Origin: Calditerrivibrio nitroreducens DSM 19672
GTDB lineage: Bacteria > Chrysiogenota > Deferribacteres > Deferribacterales > Calditerrivibrionaceae
Direction of reading: 5' to 3'
DNA length: 64,000 nucleotides
Assembly: GCF_000183405.1 (NCBI RefSeq)
Contig: NC_014758.1
Location: 372,001-436,000 of the forward strand
Shown: positions 18,382 through 27,504 of the stretch, in pieces
Position numbering within the stretch: position 1 is the stretch's first letter
Layout: each line of letters starts with the position of its first letter
Program-made: the position numbers and the translations under genes
The notes under the pieces: generated by a model
What the model saw: only the letters and a program-made list of their open reading frames with translations
What the model was told of the DNA's origin: nothing
Database searches by the model: none

Positions 18382-19337
18382 AAAGATTTTTGACGTTATT
18401 GTTCTGTTTGGTTTTCTCTGCATTTGGTTTTGCCATTGAAAAATGGGATATGCCAACGCCTTATCCTGTGGGGAATTTTCATACCGTAAACATCCAGAAG
18501 TTTGCAGATGATGTGGAAAAGATGACAGGTGGTAAGATTAAAATTACTGTACACCCAAATGCTTCACTATTTAAAATGGGTGAGATCAAAAGAGCTGTTC
18601 AAACTGGACAGGTTCAGATAGGGGAAGTGATATTTTCCTCATTGGAAAATGAAGATCCTATTATGGGGATAGACGCTGTGCCATTCCTTGCAACTGGATA
18701 TGATGAAGCTGCAAAACTGTGGAAAGTTTCAAAACCTGTTATTGAAAAAAGATTCGATGCACAGGGATTGAAAATACTTTTTTCGGTTCCATGGCCTCCT
18801 CAGGGACTTTACACTAAAAAAGAGATTAAAAGTGTTGCGGATCTTAAGGGTTTGAAACTTAGATCATATAATCCAACAATCTCCAGAATAGCTGAACTGG
18901 TGGGAGCTCAGCCTGTGACGATTCAAGCGGCGGAGCTTGCTCAGGCCCTTGCAACTGGCGTTGTGAATGCTTTTATCTCCTCTTCTGCAACAGGTGTGGA
19001 TACAAAATCCTGGGAAACAATGACATATTTTTATGATATCAAAGCATGGCTTCCAAAAAATATTGTTTTTGTGAATAAAAAGGTGTTTGAGGCTTTGCCA
19101 GAGGATTATAAAAAAGCTATCCTGAAAGCATCTGAAATTGCTGAAAAAAGAGGATGGGAGATGAGTAAAGAAAATTATACATCAACTAAGAAAATTCTTG
19201 CCGAAAAGATGAAGGTGATGGAGCCATCAAAACAGCTTAAGGATGATCTTGCTAAAATAGGAGTGACTTTAACCAATGACTGGATCAAAAAAGCTGGTAA
19301 TGAGGGAGAACTTTTAATAAAAGAGTTTAAAAAATAA
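18378..19337 (+). CDS. dctP: TRAP transporter solute-binding protein (DctP family), predicted 5-oxoproline
   Basis: A 319-residue periplasmic binding protein with a Sec signal peptide (about residues 1-19, ending AFGFA). DctP family features include VADLKGLKLRSYNPT with the conserved ligand-carboxylate arginine and the following VTIQAAELAQALATG. It feeds the DctQ and DctM proteins encoded next. Because the gene is translationally coupled to pxpA, the best guess for its ligand is pyroglutamate; some TRAP binding proteins are known to bind it. Confidence 0.92.
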   Translation: MKRFLTLLFCLVFSAFGFAIEKWDMPTPYPVGNFHTVNIQKFADDVEKMTGGKIKITVHPNASLFKMGEIKRAVQTGQVQIGEVIFSSLENEDPIMGIDAVPFLATGYDEAAKLWKVSKPVIEKRFDAQGLKILFSVPWPPQGLYTKKEIKSVADLKGLKLRSYNPTISRIAELVGAQPVTIQAAELAQALATGVVNAFISSSATGVDTKSWETMTYFYDIKAWLPKNIVFVNKKVFEALPEDYKKAILKASEIAEKRGWEMSKENYTSTKKILAEKMKVMEPSKQLKDDLAKIGVTLTNDWIKKAGNEGELLIKEFKK

Positions 19338-19338
19338 A

Positions 19339-19806
19339 ATGGAAAGATTTTACAGAGTATTTCTGTGGGTTGCCGCATTCTTTAACGTGGCAACCCTTGT
19401 TATGATACTTTTAAGCATATCTGTAAGGCTAGTGGGTAGCTCATTACCCGGTCTTGATGCTTACTCTGGCTATTTTATTGCGGCATCTTTTTTCCTCGCT
19501 CTTGCAGAAACTTTTCACAGAAATGAGCATATAAGGGTGTCTATATTGATAAATAACTTAAAAGATCCATATAAGAGATATCTTGATCTATTTGCTATGT
19601 TAGCTGGAATCTTTATCGTTGGATACTTAACTTTTTTTTCGGCAAGAATGGTTTTATTTTCGTATAAATTCAATGATATTTCACAACTTCCTGATGCAAC
19701 ACCTTTATGGATCCCTCAGCTTTCTTTTGTTATTGGGATGTTTCTGTTGCTTTTATCGATTATCCAAAGATTCATAAAGACATTTAATAAAAAAGGTGAT
19801 GTATGA
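19339..19806 (+). CDS. dctQ: TRAP transporter small permease DctQ
   Basis: A 155-residue inner-membrane protein with four predicted helices and the DctQ-like segment ETFHRNEHIRVSIL between helices two and three. It begins 1 base after the dctP stop and overlaps dctM by 4 bases. It forms the integral membrane carrier with DctM. Confidence 0.9.
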   Translation: MERFYRVFLWVAAFFNVATLVMILLSISVRLVGSSLPGLDAYSGYFIAASFFLALAETFHRNEHIRVSILINNLKDPYKRYLDLFAMLAGIFIVGYLTFFSARMVLFSYKFNDISQLPDATPLWIPQLSFVIGMFLLLLSIIQRFIKTFNKKGDV

Positions 19807-21104
19807 GTGAAGTGGCAGTATCGATTTACCTTGTATTAATTTTGTTTTTCTGGTTGGCTTCAGGCCTCTGGATAGGTTTAGCTCTGTCATTGGTGGGTTA
19901 TCTGGGGATGTTTCTTTTTACAAGTAGACCGATTGGTGATAGCATGGTGATGACCATCTGGGGTTCGATGTCAAGCTGGACTCTCACTGCTCTTCCGATG
20001 TTTATATGGATGGGGGAGATACTTTTTAGAACAAGATTGAGTGAAGATATTTTCAAAGGTGTTGCCCCGTGGGTGGAAAAGATACCTGGTAAACTCTTGC
20101 ATGTTAATGTCGTAGCCTGTACTATTTTTGCTGCCGTTTCAGGCTCTTCTGCTGCTACTACCGCAACGATAGGTAAAATTACAATACCAGAGCTGATGAA
20201 GAGGGGTTATCCGGAAGAGAAGATAGTAGGGACATTAGCGGGGGCTGGTACCCTCGGATTTTTAATACCACCCTCCATCATAATGATTGTTTATGGCGTA
20301 TCAGCAAATGTATCGATTGCTAAACTTTTCATTGCTGGAGTAATGCCTGGTATTACTCTGGCTGTAATGTTTATGCTTTATATTGCATTATGGAGTATTT
20401 TTAATAAAAAGAGATTACCTGAAGGTAGACAAAAATATAGTTTTGTCGACAAAATTAAATCTTCCAAAAATCTGATTCTACCTGTTCTGCTTATACTTGC
20501 TGTACTTGGTTCAATTTATACTGGTGTAGCTACTGCAACGGAGGCTGCGGGGATAGGGGTTCTTGGTTCACTGGTGATAGCTTTTATACAGGGGACTTTA
20601 AATTGGAAGACATTTTCAGAAAGTCTTTTATCCGCCACAAGACTTTATGCTATGATAGCCCTTATTTTAGCTGGTTCCTCTTTTTTAAGCCTATCGATGG
20701 GGTTTATAGGTTTACCAAGGCATCTGGCTGAGGTGATATCTTCATTAAACTTATCCCCACAGGGGTTGATTGTTGTTTTAACTGTTTTCTATATTATTTT
20801 GGGTATGTTTATTGATGGTATCTCTATGGTTGTGCTTACAATATCTGTATTGCTACCTTCTATTTCTCAGGCTGGGATAGATCTAATATGGTTTGGAGTT
20901 TTTCTTGTGATAGTTGTGGAATTAGCACAAATAACCCCTCCTGTGGGTTTCAACCTTTTTGTAATCCAGGGATTAACGGGAAAAGATCTTGGATATATTG
21001 CTAAGCAGTCTTTACCAGCATTCATAATAATGTGTTTTTTAGTCTTGCTAATTTTTGTTTACCCGGATATAGTTTTGTACCTACCAAATAAAATGCGGGG
21101 TTAG
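19803..21104 (+). CDS. dctM: TRAP transporter large permease DctM
   Basis: A 433-residue polytopic protein of the DctM family (about 12 helices) with the conserved AAVSGSSAATTATIG and GFLIPPSIIMIVYG stretches and the C-terminal TPPVGFNLFVIQGL. It is the Na+-coupled translocation subunit. Its stop directly abuts the start of the response regulator gene, so that regulator is probably on the same transcript. Confidence 0.93.
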   Translation: MSEVAVSIYLVLILFFWLASGLWIGLALSLVGYLGMFLFTSRPIGDSMVMTIWGSMSSWTLTALPMFIWMGEILFRTRLSEDIFKGVAPWVEKIPGKLLHVNVVACTIFAAVSGSSAATTATIGKITIPELMKRGYPEEKIVGTLAGAGTLGFLIPPSIIMIVYGVSANVSIAKLFIAGVMPGITLAVMFMLYIALWSIFNKKRLPEGRQKYSFVDKIKSSKNLILPVLLILAVLGSIYTGVATATEAAGIGVLGSLVIAFIQGTLNWKTFSESLLSATRLYAMIALILAGSSFLSLSMGFIGLPRHLAEVISSLNLSPQGLIVVLTVFYIILGMFIDGISMVVLTISVLLPSISQAGIDLIWFGVFLVIVVELAQITPPVGFNLFVIQGLTGKDLGYIAKQSLPAFIIMCFLVLLIFVYPDIVLYLPNKMRG

Positions 21105-22772
21105 ATGAGCGAACTTAAAAGTTTTTTAAAAAATCTTGACATACTTATTGTAGATGACGATAAAGTTTCCACTCTTGTTTTGAAAAAATATCTTGAGGGT
21201 GTATTTAATTCTATCCATCATGCAGAAAATGGCAAATTGGGGTTGATTGCTTTTCTACAAAAGAAGTTTGATATAATAGTGACAGATGTTTATATGCCGG
21301 AAATGGATGGGATAGAGATGATCAAAAAGATAAGGCAGGTGGATCTGGAGATACCTATAGTAGTAATTACCTCTTCCGATGATATAAATGATATGAAGGA
21401 GCTTTTGAATTTGGGTATAGGAAGGTTTATTCAGAAACCTATTACTAAAAGTATGCTTATAAATGCTCTTCTGGATGCTTCAAGCCGTATAGTATTAAAA
21501 CAGAGGCTGATTAAAGAAAAGGAGATGGAGATAGAGTTACTTAAATATAGAGATCGCTATCATACTGATCAACAGACTATGGCTTATAAAAAGGAGATTA
21601 ACCTTCTTAAAAACGATCTTGAGAAGAAAAAACTGTCTTTTAGTGGATACGATTTTGTTTTTAATTCATTTTATAAACCTATGGAGATCCTCTGTGGGGA
21701 TGCTTTTATATATAGATACTTAGGAGATGGAAAGATTTTGGGTGTAATTCTGGATACAATGGGTAAAGGGCTTTCTGCTTCGGTTACATCGGTGCTATCC
21801 GTTGCATTTATGAACCATGCTGTGGATAAAAGTCTTGAAAATAAAGATTTTGATTTCATTACCACACTCAATAGTTTTTTAACTTACGTAAAAAAAGTTT
21901 TACTTGAAGAGGAGATGCTTTCTGCGTCATTCTTCTTAATGGATCTTAATTTACTAAAATGTGAATATGCCCATTGTGGTATGCCATCCATACTGCTGAA
22001 AGATGATAAAAATAATATTTATGAATTAGAAAGTAACAACCCACCCATAAATAAATTCACTCCTTTTATTTCAACCCTTTGTATCGATTTAAAAGATGTT
22101 GATTCTATGTTCATTGCTACTGACGGTCTTGTGGAATCATTTACAAAAGATGGTGAGGTATATCTAACATCCATTGCCAATGATTTTAAAAAATCATTGT
22201 TCTACAATAATTTTGAGAACAAATTTGTGGATAGTATCCTCTCTTTTTCTGATGATGTTACCATTTTTTACTTTAAAAGGATTAAACTTGAGAAATTATG
22301 GGAGATAAACAAAGAGCTAAACACAGATATGGATGATATTAATGAATTTTTAAATGAGATGGATGCTTTCTTAAGAAAGAAGCATGTGAAAGATGAGGCA
22401 CTATCAAAAATTAATATTTCTTTGTATGAGTTTTTAATGAATGCATATGAACACGGCAACCTTGGGATAGATGTGGATAAAAAGCATAAGTTAATAGGAG
22501 ATAATTTGTTGGAAAATTATTGTAGAGAACTCGAGAAAAAATGTGATAAGAAAATTTTTCTTAAATACGGAATTTATTATATCAATGGAGAGGAGTTTTT
22601 TGGGGCCACTATAAGGGATGAAGGTGAAGGATTTAATATAAATATGACAAATAGAGCATTGGAAAATATAGAATATTACTGTGGTAGAGGTATAGTTTTG
22701 TCGAATACATTTGTGGATGCATTATACTATAATATGAAGGGGAATGAGGTTACTTTTTACGTTAGATGGTAA
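21105..22772 (+). CDS. Response regulator with PP2C-type phosphatase and anti-sigma-like kinase domains
   Basis: A 555-residue three-domain protein. Residues ~10-130 are a receiver domain (acidic cluster DDD near 17, phospho-acceptor D61 in TDVYMPEMDG, K of FIQKP). After a coiled-coil linker (~140-180), residues ~185-385 are a SpoIIE/RsbU-like PP2C phosphatase (LDTMGKGLSA, TDGLVES). Residues ~420-555 resemble an RsbW-type HATPase (ISLYEFLMNAYEHGN, RDEGEGF). This architecture belongs to partner-switching pathways controlling sigma factors or c-di-GMP enzymes through STAS proteins. No anti-anti-sigma factor is encoded nearby. It lies 0 bases behind dctM. Confidence 0.88.
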   Translation: MSELKSFLKNLDILIVDDDKVSTLVLKKYLEGVFNSIHHAENGKLGLIAFLQKKFDIIVTDVYMPEMDGIEMIKKIRQVDLEIPIVVITSSDDINDMKELLNLGIGRFIQKPITKSMLINALLDASSRIVLKQRLIKEKEMEIELLKYRDRYHTDQQTMAYKKEINLLKNDLEKKKLSFSGYDFVFNSFYKPMEILCGDAFIYRYLGDGKILGVILDTMGKGLSASVTSVLSVAFMNHAVDKSLENKDFDFITTLNSFLTYVKKVLLEEEMLSASFFLMDLNLLKCEYAHCGMPSILLKDDKNNIYELESNNPPINKFTPFISTLCIDLKDVDSMFIATDGLVESFTKDGEVYLTSIANDFKKSLFYNNFENKFVDSILSFSDDVTIFYFKRIKLEKLWEINKELNTDMDDINEFLNEMDAFLRKKHVKDEALSKINISLYEFLMNAYEHGNLGIDVDKKHKLIGDNLLENYCRELEKKCDKKIFLKYGIYYINGEEFFGATIRDEGEGFNINMTNRALENIEYYCGRGIVLSNTFVDALYYNMKGNEVTFYVRW

Positions 22773-22809
22773 GAAGTAGTTATATAAATAAAAACTATGT
22801 AGGAGGTTA

Positions 22810-23817
22810 ATGATGAAAAAACTGTTTGTAATGTTTTTAGCAGTTGTTGTTTTGTTCGTTGGTAAAAATTCTTTTGCCGACGATAAAAACCTTATAATTG
22901 CCACCGCCACCCCTGGTGGTACATATTATCCTGTGGGTGTGGCAATTGGGACATTGATAAGTATCAAGCTAAAAGCTTCACATGGAATCCAGGCTACAGC
23001 CATCAACTCTGCAGGTTCAGGAGAGAATATCTCAATGATGAAAAAGAAGGAGGCAGACCTTGCTCTTTTGCAATCACTGTTTGCCCATGAAGCATACGCA
23101 GGTGAAGGGATGTATGCTGGAAAGGCTGAAAAAGATTTCAGAGCGATTACAATGTTGTGGCAAAATGTAGAGCATTTTCCTATACTAAAAGAGTATGTGA
23201 AAACTGGAACGATAACAGATCTGCATAATTTAAAAGGGAAACCTTTTTCAATAGGTAAAAGAGGGAGCGGTACAGAAGGTTCCGGGAGAGCTATTTTAAA
23301 ATCTCTTGGATTCGATGTGGATAAGGAATTCAAACTGGAATACCTCGATTACAATCAATCTGTTCAAGCTATGATGGATAAAAGAGTTGGTGCTGCTAAT
23401 ATTCCGGCAGGTGTTCCTGCTTCAGCGATTACTCAGCTTTATGCTCAGCTTGGTGAAAAAGGTGCTATTGTTTTAGATTTTACAGATGAGCAGCTGAAAA
23501 AGATAAGGGATCATTACCCTATCTGGACAAGATATGTTATCAAAAAGGGTACTTACCCAGGTCAAACAAAGGATATAAATACAATAGGCCAGCCAAATAT
23601 TCTCGTGGCAAGAAAAGATCTATCTGAAGAAACTGTATATTTAGTAACAAAGACGATTTTTGAGAACCTTCAGTTTTTATCCAACATTCACCCTGCAACA
23701 AAGGAACTGAGTTTAAAAGAGGCACTGGATGGTTTGCCTGTACCCCTTCACCCGGGAGCTTACAAATATTTTAAAGAAAAAGGGCTAAGTATACCTCAAG
23801 AACTTATGCCAAGATAA
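22810..23817 (+). CDS. TAXI-family TRAP transporter solute-binding protein
   Basis: A 335-residue periplasmic receptor with a signal peptide (cleavage about residue 24, NSFA-DDKN) and the TAXI-family start IATATPGGTYYPVG. TAXI receptors serve fused TRAP permeases; their ligands are mostly undefined, with glutamate/glutamine-like compounds proposed for some. AGGAGG sits 3 bases before ATG 22810 and 6 before a second ATG at 22813; either may be used. Confidence 0.92.
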   Translation: MMKKLFVMFLAVVVLFVGKNSFADDKNLIIATATPGGTYYPVGVAIGTLISIKLKASHGIQATAINSAGSGENISMMKKKEADLALLQSLFAHEAYAGEGMYAGKAEKDFRAITMLWQNVEHFPILKEYVKTGTITDLHNLKGKPFSIGKRGSGTEGSGRAILKSLGFDVDKEFKLEYLDYNQSVQAMMDKRVGAANIPAGVPASAITQLYAQLGEKGAIVLDFTDEQLKKIRDHYPIWTRYVIKKGTYPGQTKDINTIGQPNILVARKDLSEETVYLVTKTIFENLQFLSNIHPATKELSLKEALDGLPVPLHPGAYKYFKEKGLSIPQELMPR

Positions 23818-23826
23818 AGATATGAG

Positions 23827-23847
23827 GCTGGTGGGCAATCCACCAGC
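23827..23847 (+). other. Intercistronic stem-loop between TAXI receptor and permease genes
   Basis: Perfect 8-bp stem GCTGGTGG/CCACCAGC with the 5-base loop GCAAT, not followed by a T tract. Placed between a periplasmic receptor gene and its membrane permease gene, it probably protects the upstream mRNA or weakly attenuates downstream expression. Confidence 0.6.
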
Positions 23848-23876
23848 TTAGTATTTAGTATTATATTGGAGATGAT

Positions 23877-25907
23877 ATGAAAGAAGAAAAGATTGAGGTT
23901 GTGGAAGATAAAACAGGAGAAAGTATTGTTACTAAAAGGGAATTAAAGGGGTTTTGGGATAATTTTATCTATTGGTTTGCAGTGGTTACTTCATTATTAC
24001 ATTTATGGTATAATAGTTTTGGAATTCTACCGGAATTAAGGCTTAATGCTATACATTATGGCATGATGCTTTTCATGGGATTTTTAATATATCCTTTAAG
24101 TGTTAAGAAGGCAAAAGAGACATTCAAAATCGATATTGTATTAGCTTTTTTAGCATTGACGGCTGCGCTTTATCTACTCCTTTTTGAAGAGGCTCTAAAT
24201 TTAAGAAATCAGGAAGTAAATACTTATGATATGGTGGCTGCTTCAGTAGCCCTGCTGCTCCTGCTCGAAATTACAAGAAGAACAACAGGTTGGACAATCC
24301 CTATTATAGCATTATTTTTTATTATGTATGCATTGTTTTTGGGGAAATATCTTGGTGGTCTATGGAATTTCCCTGGTGTGAGCGTTTCAAGATTTCTGTA
24401 TAGAATGTACTTTGCACCGGATGGAATATTTGGTAGTGTTACAACGATATCGTCTACCTTTGTATTCCTATTTGTTCTTTTCAGTTCATTTATGGTTCGG
24501 TCCGGTGCAGGTGATTTTATCTTAAAGCTTGCCATTTCTCTTTTTGGGCATACAGTTGGCGGTCCCGCCAAGATGGCTATTTTTGCAAGTGCTTTCATGG
24601 GAACTGTATCCGGGAGTGCTGTGGCAAATGCTGTTGGTACAGGTTCCATTACCATACCTTTGATGAAGAAAATGGGTTATAAACCTAAATTTGCTGCTGC
24701 TGTAGAAACAGCTGCCAGTACCGGTGGTCAGTTGATGCCACCAATTATGGGAGCAGGTGCATTTATAATGGCCCAATGGACCCAGGTATCCTATACTAAA
24801 ATAGTTATGATATCAATTGTACCTGCCATAATGTACTTTCTCAGTGTCGGTTTTTTTGTGCATCTGGAAGCTCAAAAATACAATCTAAGAAGAATTCCTA
24901 AAGATGAGTTACCTAAGTTTAAAGAGGTATTCAAAGAAGGTTGGCAGTTTTTCATACCTATCGTTGTCCTGGTGACACTTTTGATGATGAATTATACTCC
25001 TACATTTTCTGCATCTATAGGGATATTGTCAGTTGTAATAAGTAGCTGGTTTAATAAAAAGACTGCTATGAAGATTAAAGATATTCTTGATTCACTTGCC
25101 CTTGGTGCCAAGAATATGGTAAATACTGCAATCGTATTAATGTGCTCTGGCATAGTAGTTGGGGTAGTTTTACTAGTGGGTATGGGAATTAAATTTTCAA
25201 TTCTTATATCAGACTGGGCTCAGGGTAACCTATTTCTTGCAATTATATTTGTGGCTCTTGTTTCTTTGATTTTAGGAATGGGTTTGCCTGTTACAGCTTC
25301 CTATATTGTTCTTGCAGTTCTGGCGGCACCACTTCTGGAATCTTTGATGCTGAAAGATTATTTTATAAATGTTCTTAATATGCCTGCTGAGACTTTAAAG
25401 GATCCTAATATTATTGCTGGACTCAAGGCTATGGTTCCACCTGATATTGCTGTTGGTGCACTTCTTTCAGCTCACTTACTTATATTCTGGTACTCTCAGG
25501 ATGCAAACGTTACTCCGCCTGTGGCTCTTGTGGCTTATGCTGCAGCCGGCATTGCTGGAAGTAAGCCTTTTGAGACTGCTATGGAATCTTGGAAATTGGC
25601 AAAAGGGTTATATCTTATCCCTCTAATGTTTATTTATGACCCGGCGATACTTTTCTTTGGGCCTATTGATAGAACTATAGAGAATATTATTACAGGAACC
25701 ATTGGACTTTTAATACTTGCAATATTCTTTGAAGGGTATTTTCTTAAGTATCTTAATTGGTTAGAAAGGATAATTTATGCAGTTATCGGGATATTGTTGA
25801 TATGGCCAGAAAGGGTTAGTAACTACGTTGGTATTGTTGGGTTTATAGTCATTACTATTTTCGTATATTTATCTGCCAAAAAGTTGAAAAAGGGGACGGT
25901 TCAATAA
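23877..25907 (+). CDS. Fused TRAP transporter permease (DctQM type, TAXI system)
   Basis: A 676-residue polytopic protein joining a 4-helix DctQ-like N-terminal part (about residues 25-180) to a DctM-like part. The latter has SSFMVRSGAGDFILKLA, MGTVSGSAVANAVGTGS and GLPVTASYIVLA. Such fusions accompany TAXI receptors, as here. The N-terminus has a short charged cytosolic extension. The 3' end overlaps convergent truA by 7 bases. Confidence 0.93.
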   Translation: MKEEKIEVVEDKTGESIVTKRELKGFWDNFIYWFAVVTSLLHLWYNSFGILPELRLNAIHYGMMLFMGFLIYPLSVKKAKETFKIDIVLAFLALTAALYLLLFEEALNLRNQEVNTYDMVAASVALLLLLEITRRTTGWTIPIIALFFIMYALFLGKYLGGLWNFPGVSVSRFLYRMYFAPDGIFGSVTTISSTFVFLFVLFSSFMVRSGAGDFILKLAISLFGHTVGGPAKMAIFASAFMGTVSGSAVANAVGTGSITIPLMKKMGYKPKFAAAVETAASTGGQLMPPIMGAGAFIMAQWTQVSYTKIVMISIVPAIMYFLSVGFFVHLEAQKYNLRRIPKDELPKFKEVFKEGWQFFIPIVVLVTLLMMNYTPTFSASIGILSVVISSWFNKKTAMKIKDILDSLALGAKNMVNTAIVLMCSGIVVGVVLLVGMGIKFSILISDWAQGNLFLAIIFVALVSLILGMGLPVTASYIVLAVLAAPLLESLMLKDYFINVLNMPAETLKDPNIIAGLKAMVPPDIAVGALLSAHLLIFWYSQDANVTPPVALVAYAAAGIAGSKPFETAMESWKLAKGLYLIPLMFIYDPAILFFGPIDRTIENIITGTIGLLILAIFFEGYFLKYLNWLERIIYAVIGILLIWPERVSNYVGIVGFIVITIFVYLSAKKLKKGTVQ

Positions 25908-26647
25908 AAAACCTCTTTTAGATATAGACCCTGGGGGGGTGCCGTGGGGCCCCCTTTTTTTCTATCTCTGCTTTCAATTATTTCCATGACGGTGGAAGGG
26001 TGAAGTTTTTTTCTGTAAATGAAAAAAGCTGTGCCTATGATGTTTCTCACCATGTTGTGTAGAAAACCGTTTGCATTTATCTCAATATTTATAATATGTT
26101 CTGTTTTATAAACATTAATAAAATTTATCGTACGAACCGAATTTTCCTTAAGGCTTTTCATGGTACACATCGCACTAAAATCGAAAGTTCCTACAAATTG
26201 AGACAAAATTTCAGAAAAAATTTCAATATCAATGGAATTTCTGACCCACCACACCCTATTTCTTAGAAACGCTGAAGGAAGTTCGGAGTTTAAAATTTTG
26301 TATAGATATGTTTTACTCTTTGCAGATTTTTGGGCGTGAAAATTAACATCCACATCTTCTACTTTTTTTATGATAATACTTCGCGGGAGAAGGCTATTTA
26401 GTCCAAGGTTTAACGGTTCACTTTCTATATATTTTTCAGCACGAAAATTAAACACCTGTGCCAATGCGTGTACTCCAGCATCTGTTCTTCCGGATCCGAT
26501 GATATGTATCTGTTTTTTGTATATTTTGCTTAATGCAGCTTCAATTTCGGATTGTACGGTAACAAGCCCCTTTTGGAACTGCCATCCATGAAACTCCGTG
26601 CCATCATATTCTACTGTACATTTCTTATTGTATAGAGATGGTTCCAA
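25901..26647 (-). CDS. truA: tRNA pseudouridine(38-40) synthase TruA
   Basis: A 248-residue TruA with the catalytic aspartate D56 in SGRTDAGVHA, an N-terminal VEYDGTEFHGWQ and the C-terminal FLHNMVRNIIGT. It modifies the anticodon arm of tRNAs. It overlaps the upstream EcfT-like gene by 23 bases. The terminator for the convergent TRAP gene lies inside its last codons. Confidence 0.96.
   Translation of the reverse strand: MEPSLYNKKCTVEYDGTEFHGWQFQKGLVTVQSEIEAALSKIYKKQIHIIGSGRTDAGVHALAQVFNFRAEKYIESEPLNLGLNSLLPRSIIIKKVEDVDVNFHAQKSAKSKTYLYKILNSELPSAFLRNRVWWVRNSIDIEIFSEILSQFVGTFDFSAMCTMKSLKENSVRTINFINVYKTEHIINIEINANGFLHNMVRNIIGTAFFIYRKKLHPSTVMEIIESRDRKKGGPTAPPQGLYLKEVFY
25933..25961 (+). terminator. 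Terminator of the TAXI-TRAP operon, embedded in truA
   Basis: On the plus strand a GGGGG/CCCCC stem (25933-25937 or shifted within the seven-G run, and 25950-25954) with a GC-rich loop precedes seven T residues (25955-25961). The bases also encode the C-terminal residues of convergent truA. Confidence 0.55.
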
Positions 26648-27338
26648 CTGTAATCACCGTTATAACTAGTAAAAATATATAATCATAGATATAAGGTTTT
26701 TTAAATTGAACAATTTTGCTCAATCTTTGTTCTGATATCTTTTTTGTGTCTGGTGGGTTGTCAATAATAAAATTAAAAAAATCTGATGAGATATCTAAAA
26801 TTTTAACTACGTAAAATCTGTTATAATTATGTTTAACAGTTGACATGAAATCTTTTAGATTTTGTAGCATTTTAGGTACCAAGCTCAACGTATCTATAAT
26901 GATCTTTGTAATTATCTTTCTATCTATCAGAAAAGTAAAAGGAGATAATATAAAAACCGATATCCTCATCAGTTCGTACTTACTGGAGGTTTTTATAAAG
27001 ATATAGGAAAATGCCAGCATGGTTAAAAGCTCCATGGATCTGAGTATGAAGTAGTGTATAATTAAATGAAAAGACAGCGAATGGTCAAAAGTTAGAAAAA
27101 AAGAATAGATCAAGACCAGTGAAAGTATGGGAAGAATGGTTTTTATTTGTTTAAAAAAGCTTAACCCATCTAACATGAATATAATTGAAAGTGCAATTAA
27201 GAAATAAAAAATCACAATGACTAACGATTTAAACAACCCCAGTGAAAAAAAGATTGTTATTAAAGAAAAAAAACTAAAAAGGGGATGAACCCCTCTAAGA
27301 AATCTAACTATGTTTTTGCTGATCTTTATTCTCTCCAT
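26625..27338 (-). CDS. EcfT/CbiQ-like membrane protein
   Basis: A 237-residue protein with four to five hydrophobic helices in the N-terminal half and a basic cytoplasmic stretch, resembling the transmembrane T component of ECF vitamin/metal transporters. The recognisable Ala-Arg-Gly coupling motifs are not obvious, so the match is weak. Support is its position: ecfT next to truA is a frequent arrangement. No ECF ATPase or S component is in the window. It overlaps tatA by 35 bases and truA by 23. Confidence 0.5.
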   Translation of the reverse strand: MERIKISKNIVRFLRGVHPLFSFFSLITIFFSLGLFKSLVIVIFYFLIALSIIFMLDGLSFFKQIKTILPILSLVLIYSFFLTFDHSLSFHLIIHYFILRSMELLTMLAFSYIFIKTSSKYELMRISVFILSPFTFLIDRKIITKIIIDTLSLVPKMLQNLKDFMSTVKHNYNRFYVVKILDISSDFFNFIIDNPPDTKKISEQRLSKIVQFKKPYIYDYIFLLVITVITVGTISIQ

Positions 27339-27504
27339 CTTTCTTAGGAGTAATATCTATTGCGTCTTCATCTTTAGCAGCACTTTTGAAGTTTCTTATC
27401 GCTTTACCCATGCTTTCACCTATTTGAGGAAGTTTTCCTGCACCGAAAATGACCAGAACAACCAATAATATGAGAATAATTTCTTGTGTCCCCAATCCAA
27501 ACAT
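27304..27504 (-). CDS. tatA: Sec-independent translocase protein TatA/TatE
   Basis: A 66-residue protein with one N-terminal helix, the hinge FGAGKLPQIGESMGKAIRNF and a short acidic/lysine tail, typical of TatA/E. It forms the twin-arginine translocation pore with TatC, which is not in this window. GGAGG precedes the start. Confidence 0.92.
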   Translation of the reverse strand: MFGLGTQEIILILLVVLVIFGAGKLPQIGESMGKAIRNFKSAAKDEDAIDITPKKDGENKDQQKHS

